Positions 36,388-49,644 of a stretch of 64,000 nt of DNA are shown here, piece by piece. Both the position numbers and the translations under genes were made by a program. The notes beneath the pieces were generated by a model. That model was not told the origin of the DNA. It saw nothing but the letters and a program-made list of their open reading frames with translations, and ran no database searches. The first letter of the stretch is position 1. Each line of letters starts with the position of its first letter. This DNA is from Dipetalonema caudispina. Its lineage: Eukaryota > Nematoda > Chromadorea > Rhabditida > Onchocercidae. The stretch is from contig JABVXV010000278.1 of NCBI GenBank assembly GCA_013365325.1, forward strand, positions 1-64,000, in the 5' to 3' direction.

Positions 36388-39300
36388 TAATGCGGTTACC
36401 TGAAAGGAATTCAATTCGATTTGATCGAGAATAGGGAAAGAGATTTAGAAGAAAAATGAGATATACCCAATTAATTATATTATGCTATTAAGTATGACGA
36501 TTATAGCTGAAACACCTGATATTTCCGTGATTATCTCCATATATGAAATTACAAACATATATATATATATATATATATTTGCATAATTTCAAATTAAAAT
36601 TGAATTTTAAAAGTAGAATGTGAATTAAATTTAAATATCTATTAAAAAATTGAAGTAACAATACAAATTTTGCATTGCTTTTATTTTTCATTTTTGTTTC
36701 AAATATTTTTGCATTTATTTATTTATTTCCTTCACTTCTACACATTAGCATTGTTTAATTACTTTTCCTATTAAAACGATTAAATGTGTTTAATTTTGTT
36801 TAAATCTTTCTCACTTCAAATTTCTAAGAAACTATTAAAGTATTTAGGATTATTACTTATCACAATTGTTGTTATTATTATTATTATTATTATTATTGTC
36901 ATTACTATTATTAATTACTATTATTGTTGTTGTTATTATTATCAGTTTATTTATCATTGATTATTTGTGATAAGAACAAACTTCTTACCATTAAGTAGTT
37001 TCATTGTTTTATTATTAAAACTGTAAAGCTATTAAAATATTACAATTTAATTCCCTCTTCATGCTATAATGTTATCAATATATTTTAACTATTAAATTAC
37101 CATATATTTTAATTGTAAAATTTACTTCTTATGAAATGAAATAATAGTACTCTATCCTAAAGAAATATTTGAATTTTTTTACCTTTTTCAAGCATATATG
37201 AATTACCATAATAAATTTCTTAATTTACTTATTGTATCAAAAATTGTTATTCATTTAATTTCCTCTCTTTTTCTTTTTTTTTTCTTTTGTCATTTCTTAT
37301 CTTCCTTATCTAATATGATCGTCTGAATATAAAATGATAATAATAATGCCATATAATTAATATGAGCTTATTAGCTTAGCAAATGATCATACAATGAGAG
37401 AGTATCATAAAATGAAATTATTATTGTAAATTGATAATATGATTAATATCAGATATATATGTTCAATTAATGGATGAACATAAATGGAAATGAATGAATG
37501 AATGAATGAATGGATGGATCAATTTCCAATGGGAATTTGAAAATGAATCAAAAGTGATTGAGGATGTCAATCATATAACAATCATCCATCAAATCTTTTG
37601 ATAAATATCACCGCTCTCAAAAATATTTGTGTACTGTAACATTCTCATGGGATTGTTTATAATTCATTTTTGTGTTACATTGAAAAAACAAAAATGAAAA
37701 AAAAAAAAAAAAAGATCAAAAAGATACCGACATATTAACATATAGGTCAATTTTAATTTATTTATTAGCTATAGATCGAAAAAGTTCAAAGGTTGAAATT
37801 TTTTTTTTTTTAGAAATTTATTCTTTTGTTTGCTTATTTGTAATTAAAATATTTTCACTAGATAAAATTAATTGTGCCATATTACTGTTAGTTGTAAATT
37901 AAAAAAGTTCAAAAATTTCAAAAAACTCAAAAAGAAAAAAATAATATTGTATTGTTTTTTCGAACTTAAATTACGAATTTTTTTTAATATTCTAATAGCA
38001 AAAAGAAAAAAAAAAAAAAAAAAAAACATTCTATTATTTAACACTTATTACTAAAAAATTAATTCAAAATTAATGTGAAAATACTTGAATATTTCGAAAA
38101 TTATCCCATTTTAAACTATAATTAAATTTTCTCACTGATCAGTATTAATATTATCACTAATATTATCATTATTTCACTTCATTCATTTACTGATTATATG
38201 ATATTTATTTCACCATTTTTATAATTATCGCTTGAAAATTTATAAATAAATTTTCCTAATAATTAACATTAATATTACTAATATTATCGCTACTATTATT
38301 ATCATTTCATTTCATTTATTTATCAAACTATATGAATTGTTTCATCTTTTCTTTGTAATTGATAATTTTAATTCTTGAAAAAATTTTTTCACAAATTAAT
38401 AGTATGTTATCATTACTGCATTTATCAATTTGTACAATATTCATTAACAATAAAATAGAATATATATATATATATATATCTAATTGATTCCACATTATAT
38501 TTGTTAAGCTAAGCTAAGCTAAGCTACAACTAAAGTGGTGCATATTTATTTATGCAAAGAAGGACAATTATTCCCATTTTCCATTTTAAGGCTTTCATTT
38601 GGGAAACGATGAAGATATATTCAGGCCTAAAAAGAACATCATCCTCAATAGGGGGAGAATAGATAGAACGAGAAAGTGGACAAAATTCTCATACTTGACA
38701 CTTTTTCAATGCGACAAAAGCATATACATATTAGATGGTTTAAGCTTTCATCTCATAACCTCACTTAACTCACTTAATATTCTCATACCGTAATTAATGG
38801 CTAATTTATTTTTGAGGGATAAAATAGTCTGAAATTTTGAAGAACAATGGATTTAAATTTCATTCTTTTAAGAATGTACTAATGAAAAAAAAAAAAAAAA
38901 AAAAAGAAAAAACGTTACAAGAATTATTATAGCAATTTTTACGGAATAAAAATTGCAAAAATTATTAAAGTAATTTTACGGAATAAATTGATGAAAAAAA
39001 AAATTTTTTTTTTTCTTATCAAACTTAATTCTGCAAAGATTATAAATTATATATGTATCGGATGCATAACTTATAGTTTTGTTATTTAAATGAAAAAAAA
39101 AAAAAAAAAAAAATTTCAATAATTAGAAGTGGACAATCAATTTTAAGCTTTTCTTTTCCTTTTTTTTTTTTCTTTTTTTTTTAAAGCCTTTTGTAATAAT
39201 AAATATAAACAGTTGATCAAAAGAAAGAATTAGAAATTGAAATTTTTTGATGTTTTAAAATTTGCTCAGAATTATTTCAAGGTTCACTTGAAACGAAAGA

Positions 39301-40913
39301 GATATTTAAAATTTATTCCAATTAAAAAAAGAAACATTTAATAAGTTTATTTTTGAATTTTATGTTTCAAATTCACCCCAAGTAATGCAAAATTTATTCG
39401 AAAGTAAAACGAAATAGTTAATAATCAAATTTTTGACATTTCTTTTTCGCTTTTTAGTTCGTTTTGATGATGGATTTTTTTTTTTTTTTTTTTTTTTAAA
39501 TCATTTTCTCCAAATAACTTATAAATGAGTAAACATCGAAAATATAATTATATTATAAAATCTTTCTCTATTTTTTTGCTGCATCAAAAAAATTATATTT
39601 TTAGAATTTTTCAAACCTTTCTTTTTTTTTTTTCAATAAATTAAAAAAATAAAAAAAAAGAGAAAAAAAGAAGAAGGAAAGATACCAATTGATCATTCAT
39701 TTGTCTGTAATTAATTATAGACAACATATTATCAATATGCCAAATATTTTATAGATATTTCAAGCTACTACAAGCTATCATCAGTTCATTATCTCATAAA
39801 ATATTTATGAATATCATGTATGTGTATGTGTGTATGTGTGTGTGTGTATGTCTGTATATGTCTGTGTATGTCTGTACATTTCCGATTTAGTTTAGACTTT
39901 GATCGCAAATTCCTTTTTCCACTTCCGTTTTTCCTACTCTTCCATAATGGATAAATGAACAGATAGATGGATAGATGGATTGAGCTTCTCATCATCATAG
40001 TCGATTAATTTTGGTGAAATGGACGATAGAACTATAAAAGCATATGTTACCTAAAATGGTCATAACAGGCTACTATCATGCAAAGATTCCAATTTTGGAA
40101 ATCGATACTTAAAATGACCATAAAGGATTACTATCATATAATAATAATAATTCCATTTTAAAATTGATAAACGATATTCATTTAGAAATTAAAAAGTAAT
40201 GAAATAAGAAATGAAAAAAGAAAAATTTAGCATTGAAGAAGTAAAGGATAATTTTTGCAAACTATCAAAATGCTAATTAATTTCAATTGTAATAATAATA
40301 ATAATAATGACTGAGGTAATTACAGTAGTAATAATGATAGTAGTGATAAAAATAATAGCGTAATTACAGTAGTAATAATGATAATAGTGATAATAATAAT
40401 AGCAGTGTTAATATTAACTAATAATTTGTGATAATAGCAATAGATTATAATTTCATTTAAATCAAATGTTTCCTGTTTTTCTTTTTTTTTTTTTTTTTTT
40501 TTGTTTTATCAAATTATTATTTTGTTTGAGATATACTTTTTTAAATTGTTTACCTTATAAGTATTGCTGAAAATTACAAAAGCATTTATCATTTCAATAA
40601 ATAATTTTTTCAATGCAAATTTGAAAAAAATAAATTGAAATTTCATTTGATTTAATTTCGATAATAAATTTAAATTTTCAAACAAAATGAAGAAGCTATG
40701 TAAATTTCAAATTTAATTTATTTTAAAAACTAGTAATTTTGTTTGGATCAATTTCATTGCTTATCTTGGAAATTAAAAAAAAAAAGTTTTAGAATTTTAT
40801 TATCATTTTTTTTCAGGAAAAGAAAATTCAAATTTTTAAAAGTTAATAATGAGAAAAAAATAATTTATTTTACATGAAAAATATACATTTTATTGATGAA
40901 AAATACTTAAATG

Positions 40914-40965
40914 AACAGCTGCTGTATTACATATATGTATATTAGCTAATGCAGTACCAGCTGTT
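40914..40965. other. Fold-back sequence with perfect AACAGCTG/CAGCTGTT ends
   Basis: AACAGCTG, then CTGTATTA, an AT-rich loop, TAATGCAG, TAC and CAGCTGTT. The outer 8 bp pair perfectly, and the next 8 pair with one G-U, separated by a 3-nt bulge. It forms a compact hairpin of about 52 nt in otherwise structureless AT-rich DNA. The ends also contain E-box-like CAGCTG. Confidence 0.35.
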
Positions 40966-41395
40966 AGGAATTCTAATTCTTATGATCGGAAGAAAGGTAA
41001 ACGTGTTCTGATACTTATCATATATTATAGGCACATCTTTACTTCGCCATGAAATGAATATTATAGTAATTAATTTATTACAATCTTTTTTTTTTTTTTT
41101 TTTTTTTTTTGAATTATAATATCATCGTCAAGAAATAAATGAAAAGAAAGTGATAAGTAGTCTAATCTTACGAATGGATTTAATAATAGTAATACTAATA
41201 ATATTAAAATTAAATTGAAATATTTAAAATGTTATGACATGATTGAGTATAGTAATACGTATGAATGGATTACTGTTTTGTAATTCATTCGAGAAAGTTT
41301 ACAGAATATATAATATATATCATTCATATGATAATAGATCTTCAAATTCAAAACATTCAAATATTATGAAAATACTGTTAAATTTTACTCTCTCT

Positions 41396-41435
<40 letters not shown>

Positions 41436-42088
41436 CTTTCTCTATTATAATTCGAAAAATGAATCGATTCGTAGCAAATGATAACAATTAAATGTTAAAT
41501 AAAAATTATAGAAAATTTTGGTGATATTTATTGATTACAATGAACAAATATTAATGCTATTAAAATGTAATAATGCTCAAATAAAAATTTGTTTTTTTTT
41601 TTTAATATTGAATTTAATGAATTTTAACTTTGAACTTAAATTAACAACATTTAGATATTTCACTAAATGATAAAATTTTAGGTATTTCACTAAATGCATG
41701 TAGTAATATATAATATTATTTGCAAAATGTGGAAAAAAAAAAAGACGAAATATTATAAATACTTTCCATAAATGATATTATCGGAAATGATTAAAGATTA
41801 TAAAAATTTCACATCAAATATTGAAAACAAAAGAAAAAAAAAATTCATTTTTTTATTATCTTTTCGCGATTTTCTTCCTTTTTTTTTTTTTTTTTTTGTG
41901 AAATATTTTTCATAAATTAAGTTGAAAAATGAAAGGAAGAAAAAAAAAAAAAAAAAAGAAAGAAAGAAAGAAAGAAAGAAAAGTGCAGTATTGAAATGAA
42001 ATAGTTGTTAGTGCAAAAAGATTTGAAAAGAAAATAGAAATGATAGAGAAAGTATGCTTTTTGTTTTTATTTTCTTTTTTTTTTTTTT

Positions 42089-42123
<35 letters not shown>

Positions 42124-42169
42124 TCTTTCTCTTCTCATTTTTCTTTTTAAAAACTATTATCTTTTAACA

Positions 42170-42500
42170 AATCAGAAAATACGTTCAAGGCGGTACCAAT
42201 AATTTTTGGATCGATGCATTTTGCCTAATGGATACGGTAAGAGTTGAAAAGAATGTTGTGATGATGATGATGATGATGATGTTTAGTGGGTGAGGTTATC
42301 GCATGAAAGTAGCTCATGTTCAATCTATCTCGAAGCTTTTTCAACGATGCTTTCTCATCGTATCGACCGACCAATGTGAAGCATTGTCACCCATTTTCAA
42401 GCAAATGCCATATATTTATCTCTCCTCCTCCACTACTACCACCTCCTCTTTAACCGTTAAAACCTCTTAAATAACCGATTGACTACTCCGGTTACCGGAA
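42170..42500 (+). promoter_or_regulatory. Promoter-proximal island of the unc-86-like gene
   Basis: A stretch of more balanced base composition beginning about 600 bp before the POU gene ATG. It contains a GAT repeat (about 42259-42281), CGATCGAC-type words and the dyad TCCGGT-T-ACCGGA at 42487-42499. Its position and composition suggest a promoter or enhancer, but no factor is assigned. Confidence 0.4.
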
Positions 42501-42773
42501 TTATTTTATCTAACAAAAAAAAAAAAGGAAGAAAAATCTTTTCGTATCTTTTACTAATTAATTGATTAAATTTATATTTATTTCCGACCTTTTTTTTTCC
42601 TGTTTTTCTTTTTCTTTTTTTTTTTTTTTTTTTGATTTTTAATTTTATTGGCCAACAATAAAATATTATACAACTCATATAAAGGTGATATTACGTAAAC
42701 GAAAAATAAAAAAAGAAAAAAAAGAGAAGAAAAATAGAGGAGAATAAGAAAAAAAAAAAAAAAAAAGAAAGAA

Positions 42774-43123
42774 ATGCAATCATCGCAACGGTTATATCCC
42801 GGTTTAAATACGATTACATCTACTGCTACAATGACACGTTATTCACCTACCGGAACCGGAGCAACAACCGCAGCAGCTGCATATCGTACCCGAATGCCTA
42901 GTGTAGGTATTCATAAATTTATTATTATCATAAAACTATCCATTTTTACATTTATAATTTTCTTTCAATTATCTTATTCATTTGTTGTTTATTTGCTCAA
43001 AAATATGTTTGTTTACTTTTGAATATAATTAAATATATCGATGATAGGATTATGAAGGAAAAAAAAAAAAAAAAAAAACCAATAAATTCTTATCAAATTA
43101 ATCAATCTTTCAATAATAACAAC

Positions 43124-43166
<43 letters not shown>

Positions 43167-43737
43167 ATAGTAGTAGAGATAATAAGAAGTTAAATAATTA
43201 CAGTAATTTAATTTTTATGCTATTAAAATGATGGAAAAAAAAAAAAAAAAAATTGCAACATATAATAGCAAATACAATATGCATATTTTATTCATTTAAA
43301 AATTACTCTTTTACCTATCTCTAAGCTAACATTTATCATCTAGCAGACAAATATTATTGTTAAAATTGTCTATTAAATGATAATTATGAACTATTCATTC
43401 ATATTCATTGAAATATTCATTCATTTTCAATTAGCTACCTTTGCGCATTTATTGTATATTTACGCCGATCCATATCTGTGTGTGTGTGTGTGTGTATGTG
43501 TACGTCTGCATGTTTATGACTACAAATATATTTACTTATTTATTTGATTATTTGTTTATTGTTCATTTATTTATTTATTTATTTACTTATTTATGCGTAT
43601 AAGTATATAAACGTGTTTATGTGTGTGTGTATGTATATGTGTGTGTGCGTGTGTACGTGTGTGTGTATGTGTGCGTGTACATGTTTATGGCTACAAATAT
43701 ATTTACTTATTTATTTGATTATTTGTTTATTGTTCAT

Positions 43738-43780
<43 letters not shown>

Positions 43781-46700
43781 TGCGTATAGGTATATAAACG
43801 TGTTTGTGTGTGTGTGTGTGTATGTATATGTGTGTATATGTGTGTGTGCGTGTGTGCGTGTGTGTGTATGTTCATTTATAGTTGCAAATATATTTAGTTA
43901 TTTATTTCTCTTTTTATTTACTCATTTATTTATTACCTATCATATATTATTCAATTCTTTTATTATTTGCTAAAAAAGAAAAAAATTGAACAAAAAAAAA
44001 AAAATGAGTAATGCAATAATACAAATATATATATATATATGTATATATAAAAACATAAAAATAGATATTATTTTGAAATCTATTCGAAATTAATTAAACT
44101 TTAATAGATATTGTTAAATAATAGTCTATAAGTTTCTTCTTTTAGCTTAGTTTTTTGTTTTAGTCTACTTTTTTTATTAAACATTTTTTGGAAATTATGA
44201 CTAAAAAAGTTTTCAAAATTTACAAAATTTAATCATCCTATCCATTCTTTTCATATTCATTTATCGCTTAAAACGATCACAACTATTGTTAATTTCAAAT
44301 ATGAAATAATTTTAAAATAGTATTTGTCTATTATCAATGATCATCAATATTTGTTTAGAAACTTAATAAATGTAACAGATTATCTTATGCAAAAATTTTG
44401 CTTCAGATCATCACGGCTTAAGTGGTTAATTAAAAGAATTAAACTTCTTTATTTTGAAATGAAGCAATAATCAATTGAAAAAATCGTTTGGAAAATTTTT
44501 TGGCTTACAATATGCTTAGATTTTCTCAAATATTTCGATATTTATCAAATAATTTCAATGTTTCTAAAATTTTCCAATTTTGCTTACTACTTCAAAACTT
44601 CTTAGATGATATCATTATAAATTAAAACTTAGAAAATTGCATATTTTATTCAACTGTGTTTAAGTTTAATTCTATAAATTAAAATAAAAAGAACTCTACA
44701 ATTGATGCAAAACTTTTTTGTATGGGAATAATACGAGCCAGAAAATATTTGCCATGAAGATATTAAGAAAATAATACAAGCCAAGAGTAGGTTGAATGAT
44801 ATATTAGTCCAAACTTTGCTACCAATTTTTTTCAAAGTCATATTTGAATAATTTTTTCGTCATTTATAATTTTAGTCTCATTCTTAATTGATTTAACTTC
44901 AAGCTTCTTAACTGTTTCTGTTTTTATTCTTTGCTTTTTCAAAAATTTTGAATAATTGAAACATGACAAAATCAATATAAATACATTTTGTGAAATTTTA
45001 ACCTTTAACTTTAGCATACATATATTTTCATATTTGAAATAATACTACCGTACTTCGTGAACAACTGTTAAAACTAATACTTTTAGAAACTTTCATAATT
45101 TCATTGTTCAACAAACATATTGCAAATATCTGTTATAAAGTTCACTTCATATTGTATTCTAATTTAGTTGATTAAATTTTATTTTTATACCAATTATAAG
45201 TTTTATTTACGATGTTGTTGTAATTTCTCTCTTTCGGAATTTTCAGAATTTTCAAACGAATTCAATTTTTGGCACTTTTGATGATACGTTATTTCAAGCA
45301 AGAGCAGCACAGGCTGCTCTTGCCGAAATTGACGTTAAAAATGTCAATATGGCTGCTAGTGGAATGCTACGACCGTCGGATATGTTCACGTACGTGTAAT
45401 ATTTTCCTTTTTTTTTTCTCTTTTATTTTTAGCTTCAAAAAATTTGCAAAATATCATTATCTTACTTCTTCAAATTTTCAACAATTCCTTTAATTCCGAT
45501 ATATTTTTATTCAGTTTCGGTAATTTGTTTAATTCTGTTCAATGAATAAAATTGATAATCATTTATCAGATGAAAATTTTCAATCGTTATTCTAGCTATC
45601 ATCCTACCGCAGCAACACATTTATCATCATCTGGTGAATTTGATTCATCTACAATTTCACAAAGTTCAATTATTGATTCATCAATGAATCATGCAGCTGA
45701 TTCAATGGCTTCCTTACAGGTAGTATAATTTCCGGATCAGTAATTGCTCTTTTTTTTTTTCATTTCTTTTGTTTGATCACAATCATTTTATAGTATCAAT
45801 CAAATTAATCAGACAACAATTACAGTTAATTTTTCATAAAAATTCAATTCGAATTATTCCCTATATATATATAGTTCATGCTTCTAGCATGTAATGGCAA
45901 TGCAACACTATCCAACTGCGCAATTTTCTCAATATCCGATACCATCACCATTTGCAACCGCTACTGCAGTTGTTGCATCACAAAGTGCTGCTGCTGCAGC
46001 TGCTGCAATGCCAATATATCCGTTATCAGCTCAGGCTACAGGTACTGATAAAAGACTAATAGTTCTAATTTAAAAAAAAAAAATTCATAATTTTACATAT
46101 ATATACATGAACTACACCAAATTTAGCAATGATTTTATTAAAATAAAATAGAGGTAGAGAAAAAAAAAAAGCAGGAAAATATAAATTTGCATATTATAGA
46201 ATTAGATGCAGATCCACGTGAATTGGAACGTTTTGCGGAACATTTCAAACAAAGGCGTATCAAATTAGGCGTAACTCAAGCTGATGTTGGAAAAGCTTTG
46301 GCACATCTAAAAATGCCTGGTGTTGGCTCATTAAGCCAATCAACGATATGTCGATTTGAAAGTCTTACATTATCACATAACAATATGGTAGCGCTGAAAC
46401 CTATTTTACATTCATGGCTTGAAAAGGTTTCATTAAAATTGATTTTTAATTTTTTGTAAAATTTAATTTTTTAATTTATTTTATTTTACACTCCAAATAG
46501 TGTTTGTTTAGTGCTTAAATATTTGAATGAATTATTCCGTGACAATTTTAAATTGAATAATCAACATGCTCCTCTAATATTTGACAATAAATTTGACGAT
46601 AATTATTTTTTAATTTCATTCGAATTTTGAAAATTTGAAAAAAAAAAAAAGAGATTAGGAAAGTTGCAAATTGCACCTTTTTTTTTTCTTTTTTCATCTG

Positions 46701-46994
46701 TCAAACTAAAGATTTTCAATTATTTAATAAAAATTTATTTATCGCATTTTTGTGTAAATTATATAATCGTAACTTTGGCAATTTTTATTAAATAAAAGAA
46801 ATAATAAAATTGAAAAGTTATACATAATATATAATGGATAAATTTATTTAATTTAGGCTGAAGAAGTAACAAAAACGAAAGATATAGCAGGTGATGCACA
46901 AGGTATTTTACCAAATATGGATAAGAAAAGGAAGCGAACATCTATTGCTGCACCTGAGAAACGTTTATTAGAAGATTATTTTCGGTAATCAAAT

Positions 46995-47034
<40 letters not shown>

Positions 47035-47551
47035 TTTATTATTTATAACAAATAGTCTCTTTCTCTCTCTCTCTCTTTCTCTTTCCCTTTAATCCCTTTT
47101 CTTTCATTTATCTTATTTTAACAAAAAGTTTGCATTATTTTTTTATGATATATTTGTCATTATTAATTTAATAAATGAATTAATTGATTGAAATAAAATG
47201 GACTAAAATCATTTGCTTCCTTCTAAAACCTAATTCCTAATTGTTGATTACCTGATCCAAATTAATAGGATAATTAATTGCTGGATATAAGATTTGAGAT
47301 ATTTCAATTCATTAATAATTATTATTATTATGTTATTAATAATATTATTACTATTATTATTACTATTATTATTATTATTACTATTATTATTATTATCATT
47401 ATTATTATTATTATTATTATTGTTATTATTATTATTATTGTTATTATTATTACAATGATAATAAGAATAATAATAGTTATTATTGTTTGTTATTATTATT
47501 GATGCTCACAACATTATAATTTAGTAATTATAGGCTATCATTATTATGCAC

Positions 47552-47617
<66 letters not shown>

Positions 47618-48365
47618 CATTGTTATCATTATATGGTGCAGAAAAAATAACAAATTTTACAGGCAACAGCCACGGCCAAGTGGTGAACGAATTTCAGCAA
47701 TAGCTAATAAACTTGATTTAAAGAAAAATGTTGTCAGAGTATGGTTTTGTAATCAACGGCAAAAGCAAAAAAGGTCAGTTATTGTTTACAAATTTGAAAA
47801 ATTAACATTTTTAAATAATTATTAAGAGAAAGAAAAAAAAAATGAATCAAATTTTAAAAGAAAAAAAATAACAACTGTTTTCTTTTGGAAATATTTTCTG
47901 AATAAACATCAAAATTATTGAAGAAATTATTATATTATTGAAATTTTTCAAAATACAAGTATAATTGACAAACTTTCTTTTTGAAAGCACAAGTTCAAAG
48001 AATAAAATGAATCAATTTTGTACCAAGTTCAAAAATTGAAATATGTAAGTTTCCATCTCTCTCTCTCTCTCTCTCTCTCTCGGAAGATATAAAAATATGA
48101 GTGGATAAAATGAGGGAAGAATACAATTTTGATTTTGTTGAATAAGGCAAAGGGAGGGAGGAGGGTAATTTTAGGTAAATTTCAGGTAAATGAGGTACTA
48201 TACATACAAATTGCAGTACCATACATTATCGTAATCGTGCAGCTGCAGTACCGTACACCAATCCATCATCAATTTTGTAGATGTCGAAATCAAAATGTGA
48301 GTACATCAAGGATGGTAGGAGCCAATATCAAATGTTCACCATTTTCAAGCAGTTATTTTGATTGA
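42774..48365 (+). CDS. unc-86: UNC-86 / Brn3 class IV POU-homeodomain transcription factor
   Basis: Eight exons in phase, 366 residues: 42774-42902, 45247-45389, 45596-45719, 45888-46041, 46200-46426, 46857-46984, 47663-47773, 48281-48365. A POU-IV box ([21 protein letters not shown]) lies at about residues 49-69. An Ala/Ser-rich activation region follows. The POU-specific domain is at about 186-259 ([31 protein letters not shown]) and the homeodomain at about 282-340 (KKRKRTSI...[16 protein letters not shown]). The [11 protein letters not shown] wording and POU-IV box place it in class IV, which specifies sensory neurons (UNC-86 in C. elegans, Brn3 in vertebrates). Intron 1 is 2.3 kb and repeat-rich. 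The last exon is inferred from acceptor TTTTGTAG and phase. It replaces the short Brn3 tail by about 27 residues ending SSSYFD, and is less certain. Further upstream exons cannot be excluded. Confidence 0.92.
43122..43171. repeat. (AGT)n microsatellite
   Basis: About 15 AGT triplets in intron 1 of the unc-86-like gene. Read as codons they would give poly-Ser, but there is no sign that they are translated. Confidence 0.9.
43482..43905. repeat. Tandem duplication of a composite TG/TTTA block (about 190-bp unit)
   Basis: Two nearly identical copies run from the CATGTTTATG-(A/G)CTACAAATATATTTAC block through (TTTA)n to GCGTATA(A/G)GTATATAAACGTG, then a TG array. A third, partial copy begins at about 43870 (GTTCATTTATAGTTGCAAATA). 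It lies in intron 1 of the unc-86-like gene. Confidence 0.85.
47322..47632. repeat. (ATT)n arrays in unc-86 intron 6
   Basis: Two triplet arrays, about 47322-47460 (interrupted by GTT, ATC and ACT) and about 47553-47632 (nearly pure), separated by about 90 bp. They sit inside the intron that splits the homeodomain coding sequence. Confidence 0.93.
48055..48081. repeat. (CT)n microsatellite
   Basis: About 13 CT dinucleotides in the last intron of the unc-86-like gene. Confidence 0.93.
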
Positions 48366-49644
48366 AAAAAAAAAAAAAAAGAAATTCCATTTCTTTTTAT
48401 ACTGTGTTGTTTACTTTTTTTTTTTTCTTAGTTGTTATTTGTGTAGTCTGTAGTATACAGTATGTGAATCAGTGATTTAATTTAATTTTATTTCATTTCA
48501 AAATTGATGAAAATTGTTCAACTTTGTAAAACTTCGATCTTAATTTTTATTCACAAATTTAAATCAAAACTTGTAAATTATCCTTCTTCCATAACCTCTA
48601 GCCAATTTTTTTTTTTTTTTTTTTTTTAGGATAACTTCTAAATTCTTTTTTCATTTTTTTTTGTTTTTTTTAAATTAGCAGAAAACTACCCTCCCATTTA
48701 TAATCAGGTGATCTATTCTTTTTGTCTTTCATACTTACATAGATCGAATTGAAATAGCAAAATCAGTGATGAAACATGACATTACTATATACTAATTATT
48801 ATTGAATTTAAAAATTTTAAATTTGAATTCTATATTTTGTTATTTCGCATCGATGAATTCATTTTGGCACTATAATAAGTAGCTTTCGAATAGGATTCCA
48901 AATTTTTCAGGGTAATTTTCGTAAAATTTTATAATGAATCACATATTATTAAAAATAAAACTTCAAAATTTCAATAATTTCCTCGTCATCCTTCCTTCCT
49001 CATTTATTTATTTCTTATTGATGCACTAAGATATGATGTGTATTTGCAAAAATCGATTATACATTTCCATACTACTCGCAATTTTACTTCATCCATATAA
49101 TATGTTTTATTGGAGTAGTAGTAACATAAGTTGAATATTTTCAAATTTCTAAATTTAAATTTTTTCATGAAATAATTTCTGGATGCTTCAAGAAATGTGG
49201 TACCTCCATATATTCTTGTTTATATTAACTTGTTAGTTTCAAATCATCGTACATGCAGAAGAAAACGAAAAAAGAAAAAATAGAACTAATATAGATGTTT
49301 CTTTCATTAGTCTTCAGCCTTTTATGTAATCATCACATCTTCAAAATTTTCAAGAAAATTACGAGAATCTAAATCAAGTAAACAAATAACTGCACAAATC
49401 AGAAAAAAATTCAAATTTTCTTTTATAATCTGGAAATACAATCTGATAAAAATTTCAACAACTTTTAAATATTAAAATTTCAAACAATTCCTATCTCGCA
49501 CTATAAGAATTCAAAATATATCAACATCGTGAATTTGTACAGCTAGTCGATAAAGTATAAACTTTTAAAGTGATTCGAGGGAAAATTAGTAAAGATGAAA
49601 GATGATCGTTAGGTTATAAACAACGATTAAAAATTTTCAAGCAA
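48366..49644. other. Convergent 3' region between unc-86 and ASCC2
   Basis: About 1.3 kb of AT-rich DNA with poly-A at about 48366-48380 and poly-T tracts near 48416 and 48607-48627. No gene is supported. TTTATT at about 49106, an AATAAA on the minus strand, could serve the ASCC2 gene. Confidence 0.6.

Larger units (their letters stand above)
33849..42773. other. About 9-kb gene-poor region upstream of the POU gene
   Basis: No exon set with family similarity is visible on either strand. The DNA is extremely AT-rich with many A/T homopolymers of 15-25 bp. Simple repeats include (GA)n at 36362-36387, (ATT)n near 36872-36899, a GAAT/GGAT array at 37484-37518, (TA)n at 38458-38480, TG-rich DNA at 39819-39860, (CT)n at 41388-41436 and (CT)n at 42087-42123. 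Less AT-rich islands stand out at about 35190-35350 (fold-back 35278-35331), 40910-40990 (fold-back 40914-40965) and 42170-42500. The last lies just upstream of the POU gene. This is likely regulatory DNA, given the developmental gene that follows. Confidence 0.55.

Noticed and set aside
38599..38793. A 64-codon open frame in the gene-poor region
   Set aside because: No acceptor/donor context, no conserved motif, and length expected by chance.
43019..43231. Possible Lys- and Ser-rich extra coding exon of unc-86
   Set aside because: The Ser run is an AGT microsatellite and the Lys run a poly-A tract. The preceding exon has a better donor (AGT|GTAGGT) that joins exon 2 in phase.
43544..43789. 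Open frame rich in Leu, Ile, Tyr and Cys in unc-86 intron 1
   Set aside because: It is produced entirely by TTTA and TG microsatellites.
47278..47502. Poly-Ile open frame
   Set aside because: It is the translation of an (ATT)n array inside an unc-86 intron.
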